From Gnetum montanum (Eukaryota > Streptophyta > Gnetopsida > Gnetales > Gnetaceae), in NCBI GenBank assembly GCA_015680685.1, contig MNCI01026528.1:1-28754 (forward strand): a DNA stretch of 28,754 nt, given 5' to 3'. The notes under the pieces were generated by a model. The model did no database searches. It was not told where the DNA came from and saw only the letters and a list, made by a program, of their open reading frames with translations. Shown in pieces: positions 1 to 10,739 of the stretch. A program made the position numbers and the translations under genes. Each line of letters opens with the position of its first letter. Positions within the stretch are counted from its first letter, which is position 1.

Positions 1-450
1 GTTCTTTGGAATTCTTTACTTAAATCTTGGGATGCAATTATTACATCCATTACTACCTCTATGAGTAAATGTATTATTTCTTGTGATGGTCTAGTTTCTA
101 CTCTTTAGGATGTAGATAAAAGATTTCCTAAAGGACAAGGTCAATCATGAGGTAATGCTTTTACAATTTTAAATAGAGGTAGATCTAATAAACATGATCA
201 AAGAAGGGGACCTAAACAAAGCAAGGAAAAAAGTAAAAGTAGAGGAACTTCTAAAAGCAAGATTGAATGTTGGTTTTGCCACAAATTTGGTCACATGAAG
301 AGGGATTATCAGGGTTGCAAAGCTTGGAAAGCATCACTGCAACGGAAGGAAAAGAAAAAGTTAGAAAAATCAAAAGGTAATGCAGGTTCACAAATAAATC
401 ATATAAAGAGTGAGCTTGTTTTTTATTTTCTCGTATCTAAATCATCTATA
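1..450 (+). pseudogene. copia gag C-terminal part with damaged CCHC zinc knuckle
   Basis: Frame 1 reads a gag-like stretch from base 1 (LLKSWDAIITSITTSMSK), interrupted by TAG at 106 and TGA at 148. A basic Lys/Arg/Ser-rich linker follows, then a nucleocapsid-type zinc knuckle at 268-309. The knuckle has Cys (268-270), Cys (277-279) and His (292-294), but the fourth ligand is Tyr (TAT, 307-309) where Cys is expected, consistent with a G-to-A change. The family role is RNA binding and packaging in virus-like particles. This copy is broken and truncated by the window edge. Confidence 0.85.
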
Positions 451-451
451 G

Positions 452-847
452 TATTTTCTTTAAACACGGCAAAAGATGTTTGGATTGTCAACATTGGAGC
501 CTTGTTTCATGCTTGCCCTGATCGGTCTATTTTTACTTCATATCAACTAGTTTCATCAAGTGTTGTCTATGCTACTCATGGTGTTTCTTTAAAAAATGAT
601 AATATAGGAAGTGTTATTTTACATCAACCTGGTNCTTTCTTTAAAAAATGATAATATAGGAAGTGTTATTTTACATCAACCTGGTTTGCCTAAAATCACT
701 CTTAATAATGTTAGGCATGTTTCTAAAGATTCTAAAAAGCTTATTTCTCTTTATCAACTTGATGATTTGGGTTTAAATTTTTCCTGTGGAATTAATCAGT
801 GGAAAATTACCAACGGCATTTTAACAATTTTGAAAGGTAAAAGATAA
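452..847 (+). pseudogene. copia aspartic protease region, catalytic motif lost
   Basis: The block VWIVNIGALFHACPD aligns with the copia protease active-site region, where Asp-Ser-Gly is expected. Here it reads Asn-Ile-Gly, so the catalytic aspartate is gone, and the protein would not be active even without the stops. The reading frame moves from frame 1 to frame 2 across the 50-bp duplication and ambiguous base at 584-685. If the duplication is an assembly artefact, the two halves are in the same frame. The segment ends at TAA 845-847. Confidence 0.8.
584..685 (+). repeat. 50-bp exact direct duplication flanking a single N
   Basis: Bases 584-633 and 636-685 are identical, separated by N at 634 and C at 635. 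The offset of 52 bases shifts the reading frame of the copia protease region. One ambiguous base between two identical ends is the classic look of two contig ends overlapping but joined as a gap, so this is more likely an assembly error than biology. Confidence 0.9.
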
Positions 848-853
848 GCACAA

Positions 854-1860
854 TGTATACTTTAGAAGCTAATATATGTTTGTAGGATGATTCTGTAGTT
901 GCAGTTTCTACAAGGAAGAATACTGATTTATGGCATAAATAGTTCGATCATATTGGTTATTCTAATTTGAAGGTACTTCAATCTCATCCTTGCATTTTCA
1001 AATTTGTAATAAGCTCCACAAAATTTTGCAAAGATTATGTTATTGGTAAATAAAAAACGATGAATTTTCTTAGAGCTATGTGACATAGACAAGCTAATAA
1101 ATTGAAGCTTCATTATTCTGATGTTTGTGGTACAATGAATCTAGCATCATTAGGTGGTTCACTGTATTTTGTTACTTTCATTGATGATTATACACAGAAA
1201 GCATGGATATTTCTAATAAAGTCCAAGGATGTTGTTTTAAATATTTTTAAGCCATTTGTTGCTAATATAAAGACACAAACAAGTTTAAAGTTGAAATGTT
1301 TACTTACTGATAATGGTGATGAATATACTTCAAATGCATTTAGTGAGTTTTGTAGAGACAAAGGAATTTGGCATATTTGTCATCCTATTGAAACTTCACA
1401 AGAAAATGGAGTAGTAGAAAGATGCAATAGAATGTTGGTTGAATGCATAAAATCCATAATTGTTGGTGTAAGTTTGCCTAAAATTTTTTGGGTTGATGCT
1501 ATTATGAATGCTACTTATTTAATTAATAGATCACCACATTCTTCTCTAAATAATGAAGTACTAGAGTCTTTGTAGAGTAGGAAACACATTTCTTATAGTC
1601 ATTTAAAAGTCTTTGGATGTGTTTCTTGCATGCATATACAAAAGGAAAATAGATCTAAATTTGATGATAAATTAAAAAGATGTATTTTTGTAGGTTATGA
1701 TAGCAATGAATTAGGTTTCAGATTATGGGAGCTTGAGGCAAAGCAATTTGTAAGATCAAAAGATGTAAAATTTCAAGAAAATGTGATGTTTTATGATTAT
1801 TAAAAGAAAAAGGCTTTTAATTTTGTTACACAGTAGGTTTCTAGATTTGTTGTGTAGCCT
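854..1860 (+). pseudogene. copia integrase (pre-integrase zinc region plus DDE core), stop-ridden but with DDE retained
   Basis: A pre-integrase HHCC-like region lies at about 930-1050: the WH...H pair is present, and the Cys pair reads C-K-D-Y, so the second Cys is replaced by Tyr. The catalytic core follows in the same frame. Asp is at 1120-1122 (SDVCG), Asp at 1309-1311 (TDNG) and Glu at 1417-1419 (VVE). The last two are 35 residues apart, the D-X35-E spacing of retroviral-type integrases. The longest open piece is 1102-1575. Stops at 883, 940, 1051, 1081, 1573, 1801, 1834 and 1855 destroy the gene. The region after the core (VFGC..., FVGYD) is the usual copia integrase C-terminal extension. 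Confidence 0.92.
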
Positions 1861-1974
1861 AAAGAAGATATAATACGAGAGCAAGTAGCAAATCAAAACA
1901 CCCTAGAATTTCTGGATGAAGATGAGGAAAAAGAAACTAATGAGGAGAAAAATATTGCTAAAAATACATCATAT

Positions 1975-2800
1975 GGGGTAAGACATTCAGGTAGAATAAC
2001 ATGTCCTCTTGCTAAATTTAAAGATTATATTTTTTATACAGATCATGGTGAACCTAAAATGGTGAAAGAAGCTCTTGCAAGTCCTAATGCAGTAAAATGG
2101 AAGAAAGCTATGAAAAGGAAATGAAATTCACTCCAACATAACAAGACATGGGAACTAGTGGAATTACCCAAGTAACGTAAAGCACTTCAAAATAGATGGA
2201 TTTTCACTTTAAATAATGAGGTAAATGGGGAGAATCTTTATAAAGCTATGCTTGTAGCTAAAAGTTACAATCAAAAACCAAGGATTAATTATACTAAAAT
2301 ATTTTCTTTTCTTGCTAAGCATTCTTCTATTCGGATTGTTCTTTCATTGGTTGCTTGTTTAGATTTGGAGTTAGAACAGTTAGATGTTAGAATAGTTTTT
2401 TTTCATGATGATTTAAATGAAGAAATATATATGCATTAGCCAAAAGGATTTTTTGATCAAAATAAACCTCATTATGTATGTCACATGACAAAAAGCTTAT
2501 ATGGTTTGAAATAGGCTCTTAGGCAATGGTACAGAAAATTTGATTCATTTATGCAAAAAATGGATTATTGTAGAAGTGATCTTGGTCATTGTGTTTATTT
2601 CTCAAGTGATAAAAATAAATTTGTAATTTTGTTGTTGTATATAGATGATATATTGATTGCAAGAAATGATATATCAAAAATAAAACAACTTAAAATAGAT
2701 ATGAGTAAACAATTTACTATGAAGCATTTGGAACTAGCCAAATGAATTCTTGGAATGCATACTTACAAAGATAGAAAGTAGAAAAAATTATGGCTTAGTC
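1975..2800 (+). pseudogene. copia reverse transcriptase
   Basis: Reading frame 1 shows the RT blocks in order. The start of the domain is around LASPNAVKW (about 2077). Next come the LVAKSY block near 2251, the first catalytic Asp in QLDVR at 2383-2385, the SLYGLK block near 2497, and the polymerase motif YIDD with both aspartates at 2644-2649. In-frame stops at 2122, 2173, 2437, 2512, 2743 and 2779 interrupt it. Those at 2437 and 2512 replace positions that are conserved Gln in copia RT, so CAG-to-TAG is the likely change. The catalytic residues survive although the gene is dead. Confidence 0.93.
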
Positions 2801-2804
2801 AATT

Positions 2805-3629
2805 GGAAAAGTGTTGGAATGTTTTAATATGTTAGAAGTAGAGCTTGTAAGTACTCATTTGGCTTCTCATTTTCAATTATCTAAGAAAGATTGTCCCATT
2901 ACATAAAAAAAATTGCAAAAGTAAAAGATATTCTGTATACTTCCATTATTTACTTTTTAATGTATGCTATGGTATGCACTTGTCTAGATATAGCATATGC
3001 AATAAGTGTTGATAATAGATATATTAATAGTTATGGGTGGAACCATTGGCTTGCTATGAAATGGATTATTAGATACTTAAAGGGAACTCAATATGCCTAT
3101 ATATGTTTTGGAAATAATAATTTGAATATTTGTGGTTATGTAGATGCAAATTTTGCATCTAATTTAGATACTAGACCTTCAACTACAAGTTATGCTTTAG
3201 TTTTAGGAGATGCTACAGTAAGTTGGATGTCAAAACATTAATCTCTAATAACTTTGTCCAGTATAGAATTTGAATATGTGGCATTGATAGAAGCATGTAA
3301 GGAGATGTTATGGTTGCAAAGATTTTTATAGTTTCTTAGTGTAGCAACAACAAAAATTCCTTACATCTAGTAAGAAATTTAGCTTATCATGATAAAAAAA
3401 CACATATTGATATTAAATACCATTTTGTTAAAAATACTGTTTAAGAAGGTTTAATTAATTTGCAGAAAATTAACATGAAGAAATAGGTTTCTGATGCATT
3501 GACTAAAGTGGTAGCAAAGGATGTGCATGTTTTTTTGCACAAAACATCTTGGAATAGCATAGACATAAGAATGCAGCTTAGAACCAATGCATCTCTAGCT
3601 CAAAGATTTGTTATATTTTTCTTCAAGTA
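2805..3629 (+). pseudogene. copia RNase H and C-terminal tail
   Basis: The frame changes from 1 to 0 near 2800-2811 and to 2 near 2890-2911. Recognisable blocks in frame 2 are LMYAMVCTCLDIAYA (about 2957), WIIRYLKGTQ (about 3062), the RNase H Asp in GYVDANFA (Asp at 3143-3145), and SSIEFEYVALIEACKEMLWL after the TAA at 3239-3241. The tail THIDIKYHFVKN and DALTKVVAKD matches the usual copia C-terminus. Further stops (TAG near 3330 and 3368) and the frame changes make it non-functional. Confidence 0.9.
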
Positions 3630-3636
3630 GGAGAAT
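3624..3636 (+). other. Polypurine tract of the copia element
   Basis: The purine-rich AAGTAGGAGAA lies directly before the TG that starts the LTR. This is the standard position of the plus-strand primer in LTR retrotransposons and closely resembles the copia AAGTGGGAGA type. Confidence 0.8.
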
Positions 3637-4095
3637 TGTTAACTTTCAATGTAAAAAACCAAGAATTGTTAACTATTTGTTAATGTGAAGAAAAATCTTC
3701 CTCTATTTTTATCAATCTAAGTTATGTCTTTCATAACTTCTAGCTATGTAATTTCTTCTTGAGATATAATTAACAATTTCTAAAATCATCTAAAGATTGT
3801 AATAGAAAAAAGACTGTTGTTTTCTCCTATAAATTAGGGATGGGAAGTTGTGTTAAGAATAACAACAAGAACAAAGTGTGAGAGGAAAGGGCTAATGGTG
3901 TGGATACAACATCAAGGTATGAGAGCTATTAAGGACGACTTATGTCCTTGGATTATTTTCTCCAAATAAAGGAAGAGCTCTACACTAGTTCCCATGGTTT
4001 TTTCTCCACTTTGGAGTTTTCCACGTAAATTTTTGTGTATGTTTTTCTTGTTGTCTTTGTTGTTTCAATTTGTTGATTTAATTAATTTTGTAACA
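3637..4095 (+). mobile_element. 3' LTR of the copia element (about 459 bp)
   Basis: It begins TGTTA immediately after the polypurine tract and ends TAACA at 4091-4095, a perfect 5-bp terminal inverted repeat of TG...CA type. It contains a TATA box (3828-3834) about 190 bp in and an AATAAA polyadenylation-type signal at 3965-3970, giving a plausible U3-R-U5 layout. The five bases after it (CTCAT) would be one half of the target-site duplication, which cannot be verified because the 5' end is not present. The right border is inferred from the inverted repeat. Confidence 0.78.
3828..3834 (+). promoter_or_regulatory. TATA box in the copia LTR
   Basis: TATAAAT preceded by CTCC lies about 137 bp upstream of the AATAAA signal in the LTR. 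This fits the U3/R promoter of a copia LTR. Confidence 0.65.
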
Positions 4096-5520
4096 CTCAT
4101 ACCCTTAATGTCCTTGTGTAATCATTCTTATAAGCATTCATAGGCACTTAAGAAATTGAATGTGAATCATATTTGTATTCTAATACATACATTCAATTTT
4201 TGTAACTTTAATTCTACACTATGCCATACAAAACCATTAAATTCATAATTGCAACATATCATTGAGATGAAATGGAATTAGAAAGAATTGGTGAAGTGGG
4301 AATTGAGATACTTTTCCATGGTTGTAATGGATCCATTTTTTAAGCATGATTATTAACAATCATTATACCTATTTGTTCAAATTCCATCCCAAGTTCAATT
4401 CTCTTTCCATTGATATCACATTGTATCATCCTAGACTCACCATCATAAGAATAACTAGACACCATATTGAAAAAAAAATTACTTAACAAAGAGAAACTTG
4501 AAAACCTGAATTAGGTTTACTGAAGACAATTAATTAATCATAAATGTTCATGTTATGAATCTTGGCCATTAGTTAGAGGAGTACTTTTAAGCATGGTTCA
4601 CATGTCTTTCTAATCACATAATGAAATTGGTACAAGAGACCATGAAATTGTTGGAATTAGCCTACCTTCAGGCATGGATAACATGTCTTTCTAGTAGTAT
4701 CCCAAAAATAATTTCTTTAGGATTTAATTAATTATTTATTGTATTTCCCTTACCATAGAACTACCTTTGTGCATGTGTAGAAGGTCTTTCTAGTATCATA
4801 ACAGGGTAACACCTATTTTCATAAGATATTTTCCAAATATAGTAAAACCTAACTAGTAGTGTATCAACATGAGCCAATGAAACTCATAATAGAAGCTCAA
4901 TAATCAATAAATCCTCATGATATCATATCCTTATCCAACCTTTTTGGTCTTTCTTTCTTTAAGATTTAATGACCATAGTAAATTTTAGTTATGAATATGA
5001 TACGAATCATATTATTTCCATGGTAAAGAACCTTTATTTAATAGAAATGAAGGAATGAATGTTGTGATCTTATTGATATGTGTATTTACTCCTTTAATAA
5101 TTTGATAACTTAGAATAAAATTCCATTAAACAAAGTTGTATCCTACATATGGTTAGTGATTTTATAAACAAAAATAATGAAAATATGTGAAAAATTCAAA
5201 GAAAATGAATTAAAATAATGTATAAATTATGTAAAGAATAAAAAATATCAAATAATAGAAAAACTTATTAAGAATGAAAAAATAAAAAATAAGTGAAAAT
5301 AAAAAAAATTATAAAAAATATCAAGAAATGACAAAAAGAATAAAAATAATGTTCATGAGACCTAATTAAAAGAAAGATATCACTTATGAATGAGGATTAG
5401 GGAGGACATGTAAAAAATAGATTGATCAATGGTCATGATAAATGAGTTTGATAAGGTCTTCAACTCTCATGATACCATAAATGGCTTACTTATTAGATGT
5501 TGACTAAGATTAGTTTTTGT
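4096..5520. other. AT-rich interval without a gene; weak degenerate repeats
   Basis: No coding region found. A perfect 11-bp inverted repeat lies at 4153-4163 and 4189-4199 (25-nt loop). Three imperfect copies of a roughly 40-bp block centred on GCATG...GTCTTTCTA occur at about 4580-4615, 4660-4700 and 4762-4802. A very A-rich stretch covers 5160-5345. The interval lies downstream of the minus-strand gypsy pol and could hold its 3' untranslated end or LTR, but I could not find LTR borders. Confidence 0.5.
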
Positions 5521-5529
5521 AGGTGAATT

Positions 5530-6480
5530 GGATAATATATTTGTATGGCATCAAATTTATAGGTAATATGGGTAAGGTAAGGTTCCTTCCAAAGTATTTG
5601 TAATTTAGTGTGCTGAGGCACATGTTGGGATTATAGTAAAACCTTGTCCCCTAGCTTTATTTCTATTTGTTGAATTCTAGTGTCATGTATTTATTTAGTG
5701 TAATTTCTATGTAACTCATTATGCATAAGTACCATTAATTTATTTTCATCTAGTAAGTTTAAATTCATTAATTATTCTATTTATGCTATATTAAGGTCAA
5801 TGTCTAAGTCACATGTAGTCATTAATGCATGAAGCTCTACATGAATAGGTGAATTAAGTAGTCTGTCATACAATAACTCTTATGGAGGATAACCTATAGG
5901 AAGTTTCCATGTAGATTGATATGCTCAAAGAGCCTCATTTAGTTTTTAATTCCAGTCCTTTTTATATTTACTATTATTCTTGTTAACATTCTCATAATTT
6001 CCCTATCAATGAATTGAGCTTGACCATTTTCTTGGGGATGATATGATGTTATCAATTTTTGTTTGACTCCCAAGCATTGCATTAGCTTCTTCAAAGTAGC
6101 ATTTTTGCAATAGGTACCATTATTTGAAATCAATATTCTTGATACACCAATTTCTTTTACCACATTCTACTAGAAGAAATTTGTGATTGTATCTAATGTT
6201 TAATTTGTTACCATAACTTTTGTCTACTTAGTACAATAATCAATAGAAAAAACTATATATAACTTCATGTTAGACATGGATGTGATGGAATTCATGAAGT
6301 CAATTCCTCATATGTCAAACATGTCTAATGGTTGGATTCATTATTATGGTCCTTCAAATATGTTTATATTCCCACAATCTCTTTGGTAGTATTCACAGGA
6401 CTTTGTAAAGTGATGTGCATCCCTAAAAAGAGTAGGCTAAAAATACCTAGCCATTAGGATCTTGAGGATTGTTCTTCTAC
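5530..6480 (-). pseudogene. gypsy integrase with two of three catalytic residues lost
   Basis: Minus strand. The zinc-binding N-terminal region at about 6480-6370 has SCEYYQR, where the second Cys of the pair is Tyr, and Trp in the YFWPT-type block is a TAG. Core: the first Asp (GIDFM) survives at 6299-6301 just after a TGA at 6308-6310. The second catalytic Asp is Asn at 6122-6124 (ISNNG). The Glu is Gln at 6014-6016 (GQAQ), exactly 35 residues further. The segment DWN*KLNEAL and LPIGYPP (5960-5880) is the usual post-core region, and GDKVLL with HTKLQILW (about 5650-5590) is the C-terminal part. Confidence 0.88.
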
Positions 6481-6779
6481 CTACATAATGGTCTACACTA
6501 GGTCCTTCATGTGCATCTTTGAGGACTCATTGTTAGTTTTCATCTAGTGCATACTATCATATTAGATCATCAATAGAAATTTTATAAATATTATTCTTTA
6601 TTTCGATAAAGTGTTTGAACCAATGCAAAAATTGTTGCTTCTTCTTGCTATCACATTTAATAGGATCTCTTGTATGGCTGAATAAGTGAGATAATTTTCA
6701 AATCATGATTTTCTTATTGAATCTAAAACCATTACAATTTTTGCAAATAATTACTCATATAGAAAATGATCTAAAAGTT

Positions 6780-7195
6780 ATTTTTTATTAAAGTATTTAT
6801 CCCATATTAATCAAGATAAATGATTGAAAATTATGTTCTTATTCCCTTTTTATCTATCAATATGAGGTTTAATTCTTGTATGATTACAAATCATTATACG
6901 ACATTAGGGCTAATTGTTGTTTTATTAATAGGAAACCTGATGGTACTATGGTGGTGTGGATGTACATAGGATAGCTAAAAACATTGCAAAACGTTTCAAG
7001 TACATACATCACTATCATTAATTCCTTTTTCATCATGGCATAATTAAGTTATGCTCTTGTGTTGCTTCTACATATGTAGTAAATATAATATGGATGTTTC
7101 TGATCATCAAGCTATGTAAGTAAAGATTCTAAGGCATAATTTGATACATCTATTATTATGTGAAATGGTCTTAACCAGTCTAGTGCTTGAAGAAT
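6780..7195 (-). pseudogene. gypsy RNase H remnant
   Basis: On the minus strand, after the RT connection, the reading FHIIIDVSNYALES (about 7165-7125) aligns with the RNase H start around its first Asp. The block ALNYAMMKKELMIV type (about 7050-7010) matches the conserved Tyr/Glu-rich segment of gypsy RNase H. Several stops and frame breaks are present. It is too degraded to judge the remaining catalytic residues. Confidence 0.65.
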
Positions 7196-8260
7196 AGAAG
7201 TTTAAAAGCCTTTTCACAGTCTTGAAACCAAATAAATGATGCCTTTTTCTTTGTGAGCTCGACTAGTGGTGTGAAAATCTTAGAAAAACTATCTATAAAT
7301 CTTTTATAATACCTAGTACGATGAAGAAATTCTTTGACATCTTTGACTATTTGTGACCTATGAGTAATGTCATGTATTACCTTTATCTTATCTAAATTCA
7401 CTTTAATCCCTCTCTCTAGAATTTTATGCCTAATAACTATGCCCTCTTGGACCATTAGATGATTGTTCTACCAATTAATCTTAAAATTAGTTTTAACATA
7501 TCATTTTAGAAATTACTCAAGATAATCCAAGGCTTGCTCAAAATTAAAACAATATAGGGAGAATTCATCCATAAATACTTCCACACAATTGCTAATATAC
7601 TTTTGAAATATGTTAAGGAAAAATCTCTAAAAGATCATAGAATCATTACAAAGACTGAATGACATCTTTTTCTTATGCAATTATTCCTCAATAACTTATG
7701 AAGGTGGTATTTTCATAGTATTTTGAAGCTATTTTGATTTGATTATATCCACTGTATCCATCCAAAAAATTATAGTATTTATTCCATGCTATGGTATCTA
7801 AAACTTGATCTACGAATGATTGAGAAAATTGATCCTTAAATATAGTCACATTCAATAGTATAAACTCTATATAGACCCTCCATTATTTGCCATTTTTCAT
7901 TATGATGACAAGTGGACTCACCTACTCATAGTCTACAATTGGGTAGATGAATCCTACCTTCAAAAGTTTTTCAAGTAATTATTTAATGACTTCTTTTAAT
8001 TTAGGATTCAACTTTCCTTGTGGTTGATAGAGAGGTTTCACAATCAAATCTGTGTAGATATGATGTTGGCATATGCATGGGTTAATAGCCTCAATCAACT
8101 TCTTCTTTTGTTCTTCTAGCAAGTTGACATTGATACTTATTAATTTTTCATTATTAATAAATACATATTCAAGTAAGTTCAATAATGTCTTTACTTCTAT
8201 AGGCTTTGGTTCAATCTTGTTTGGGATCTTTAACTTTTTCTAATCCATTTCTTCTTCTTC
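7180..8260 (-). pseudogene. gypsy reverse transcriptase with mutated catalytic box
   Basis: Minus strand, in order: the RT lead-in (IEPKPIEVKTLLNLLEYVF, about 8220-8155), the PLYQPQGKLNPKLKEVIK block (to 7979), VSPLVIIMKNGK (about 7910), and FLDGYSGYN (about 7740-7770) with its Asp. The polymerase box at 7561-7572 reads FMDE where two adjacent Asp are expected, so the second catalytic Asp is Glu. The open piece 7180-7455 carries the connection region with GIVIRHKI and the YYKRFIDSFSKI block. A stop before VSPLV is TAG where Trp is usual. Not functional. Confidence 0.87.
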
Positions 8261-10739
8261 TTGGTATCCTGTATGAAAAAGTTATCTTTTGACTCCTTCT
8301 ATTTCATCTATCTTATCCATATAGGTATTTGCCAATTCCTTAATAAGTTTCATTCATATTTTAAACTTATATTCTTTAGTAGTAATTAGCCATTGGATGC
8401 AATTGTGGTTAGAATCATCATAAATCCAATATTTAGCACAACCTTACATGAAAATGAGCTAAGCAATTTGCATGGACAAATGGTCTAAAGAAGTAAATCT
8501 CTAATTGAAAGGCAACTTTCAAATCATTAGAGAGTCCAACAATATGAGGCAATGTTTTTTCTCAAACATAAGGAAAAAATAAGTGGAAATAAGCATGAGG
8601 AATTGCTAGTAAAGTGAAGTAGATATTGCTGAAAAGCAATCGATATGCATGATCTGATATAAAAAGGAATGTTACATAGAATAAGATTTATTGAAAGAAA
8701 ATATCATATGTGGTTAAAAGAAATGAAAACATAGACCGACACAAAATAAATCTTTTAAAATCATATACTTGAAACAAGAGAGTGACAAAATAGATTCATT
8801 ACAATGCCAAGTGTAGATTGGAAAAAATAAAAGTTGAAGGACAGAAAAGCAAAAAATCTTGATAATGAGCCTAGGAACATATTGTAACCATGCCACAGTT
8901 CCACCATGGACCTATCATATAATTTGAATATTACATGTATGGATCTCTTTCATGCTTGTCAAGTAAGAATATTAAAATTAGTAGTTTCATCAATTTTAGC
9001 ATCTTAGTTATTTCATCTATTTCATTTATTTTTATTTTCTCAAGTATATCATTATCTTAGCCTTATTTCAATCTTATTTCAACCCATCAAAATAACATCA
9101 AATGATTAGCCTAAAAACTCAAAGTTTCATAAAGCCAATACTCCCTCAAATTGATCTTAAAATAAGTTAAAGATAATTCTCACAAGTTGTGGAGAATTTT
9201 TAAGCATTTAATGTGCATTTTCATTGTCAAAAATTCACCTCAAAATCATTTATCTCTATGAATACATCTCATGTGATTAATAAACATGTTTGAAGCTTGA
9301 TTCTAGCCCATGTTGCATTACTCTAGAGGCTAAAACTTCATCTCCAAGACAACTCTTTTATTGAACTCATCAAAATCCTCATAAATCTCAAACTATGACT
9401 TGCAATCTCATTTTCTGGAAAAACCTCAAGCTAACCACTACCTATGGTCAACTTGTGGTATATTCAACATTAAAATGCCTTTGTTTTTAATAACCACAAC
9501 CTCACCATAACTCATAGTATTATTCGATACAATAGACAAAAGTAGCAACATGATGACTTTATAGGTGATCATAATCCATGGTCAATACACTACAAGCTCA
9601 TCACAACTCATGGCCTTTATAGAATAAAGATGAAGGTAGAATGCAATAAATCTATACCAATAGAAGGCATCACAACCCATGGCCAAGCCTCCACAGCTCT
9701 ATCATAACCTATGGTTAGGGCTTTTAGCACCGTAATAGACCATGAACTAACCACTACCCATAGCTAAGCACCATGAGATGATCATGAGTCTACCACTATT
9801 TGTAGTCCATAAAACCATCACTAAGCCATCACTCATGGTCGCAATTTTGGTCGAATCTTTTAGGTGACTTTTCATGTAAGGCTAGTAGTTCTTAGAAGCT
9901 AAAGAGACTTTACTTCCATTATACCAAAAATATAATAATTGGAATAAGTTGTATTAGGTTAAGGTTAACTAACACCTTTTAGAGCTAATTACATTAAAGT
10001 CAACAAGAATTATATTAATAAAATAAGTTTTGCAGTCCAATGAGATTATTCTTTGGATTTAATGATTAGAGATAAGAGGATTAAACTTCTAACTAATAAA
10101 ATAATCATATCAAGATGCTATTCTAATCCTACCTTACAAATAAAAATTTTAATTGTGTAAGGCTTAAAGACTTACATAACCACACTCTCCATTTAATATT
10201 TTTCACAACTAACCACCATACTCTCTAGTTTGATTTTTATTTTTTCAAAAGTTCTAGACTAATTTATATCTTGTTAAAAGTCTTTTAATTTCTTTCCTTT
10301 CAAATTTAAATGATCACATATTAGTAAAGTACTCCAAATTTTATTAATGCATCAATGTCTACTGATCCAAGTTCAAGTTGCCATAACAACTTGTGAAAGA
10401 TTTGACATAATAAATTGTTAATATGTATTTTTCTATATTTTGTTCAATCATAAGATGGTGCAAAATATAGTTTGAGAAATTTATAGTTAATTATAAAAAG
10501 TATACTAAATCAAAAATAAAATATAAAACTAATTTAAAATTGGATATGTTAGAATGTTTTAATTTTATATTCTTTAGACAATTAATTAAAGATAAAATGG
10601 ATTTTTACTTTTTCAAAAAAAAAATATAAAACCTAATTTAAATAATAATAATCATAATAATTCTAAGAAATCTATGGCTTAGATTCATAAAATGAGTTTT
10701 TAAAAATTTTCAATTTCATACTCAATTTTACCAATTTTG
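8261..10739. other. AT-rich interval, no gene recognised
   Basis: It lies where the gag and 5' LTR of the gypsy element would be, but no zinc knuckle, primer-binding site or LTR boundary was recognised. The only structured part is the motif cluster at 9430-9840, described separately. Confidence 0.5.
9430..9840. repeat. Cluster of degenerate CATAACYCATGG-like motifs
   Basis: About nine variants of a short motif resembling CACAACCCATGGCC recur at irregular spacing (near 9440, 9507, 9571, 9602, 9670, 9702, 9753, 9786 and 9822). The best-preserved copies are at 9602-9614 and 9670-9683. Spacing is uneven, roughly 30 to 70 bp, so this is either a very old minisatellite or chance enrichment. No reading frame gives a convincing protein. 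Confidence 0.45.

Larger units (their letters stand above)
1..4095 (+). mobile_element. Decayed Ty1/copia LTR retrotransposon, 3' portion (5' LTR and start of gag lie outside the window)
   Basis: The order gag zinc knuckle, protease, integrase, reverse transcriptase, RNase H, polypurine tract, LTR is that of Ty1/copia (integrase before reverse transcriptase). Frame 1 is followed without a frameshift from about 854 to about 2800 but carries many in-frame stops: TAG at 883, 940, 1573, 1834, 1855, 2437, 2512 and 2779; TAA at 1051, 1801 and 2173; TGA at 1081, 2122 and 2743. Stops at 106 (TAG) and 148 (TGA) break gag. The element cannot encode a working polyprotein. Decay is mostly by point mutation. 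The primer-binding site and 5' target-site duplication cannot be seen because the left end is outside the window. Confidence 0.93.
5530..8260 (-). mobile_element. Decayed Ty3/gypsy pol region (Athila/Tat-like), minus strand, no LTRs recognised
   Basis: Read on the minus strand from 8260 down to 5530, the order is RT, RNase H, integrase zinc region, integrase core, integrase C-terminal part. This is the gypsy order and distinct from the copia copy. The RT lead-in and the integrase tail (a GDKVLL block near 5640 and no chromodomain seen) resemble the plant Athila/Tat group, though lineage assignment by eye is tentative. The reading frame is broken many times. Gag, protease and both LTRs are absent or unrecognisable. 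Confidence 0.85.

Noticed and set aside
2248-3241. Separate small genes in the 63-, 64- and 116-codon plus-strand ORFs
   Set aside because: They are pieces of one copia RT/RNase H frame split by stop codons and two frame changes.
8714-8896. 60-codon hydrophobic minus-strand ORF
   Set aside because: AT-rich DNA readily gives Phe/Leu/Ile-rich frames; there is no homology, context or promoter.
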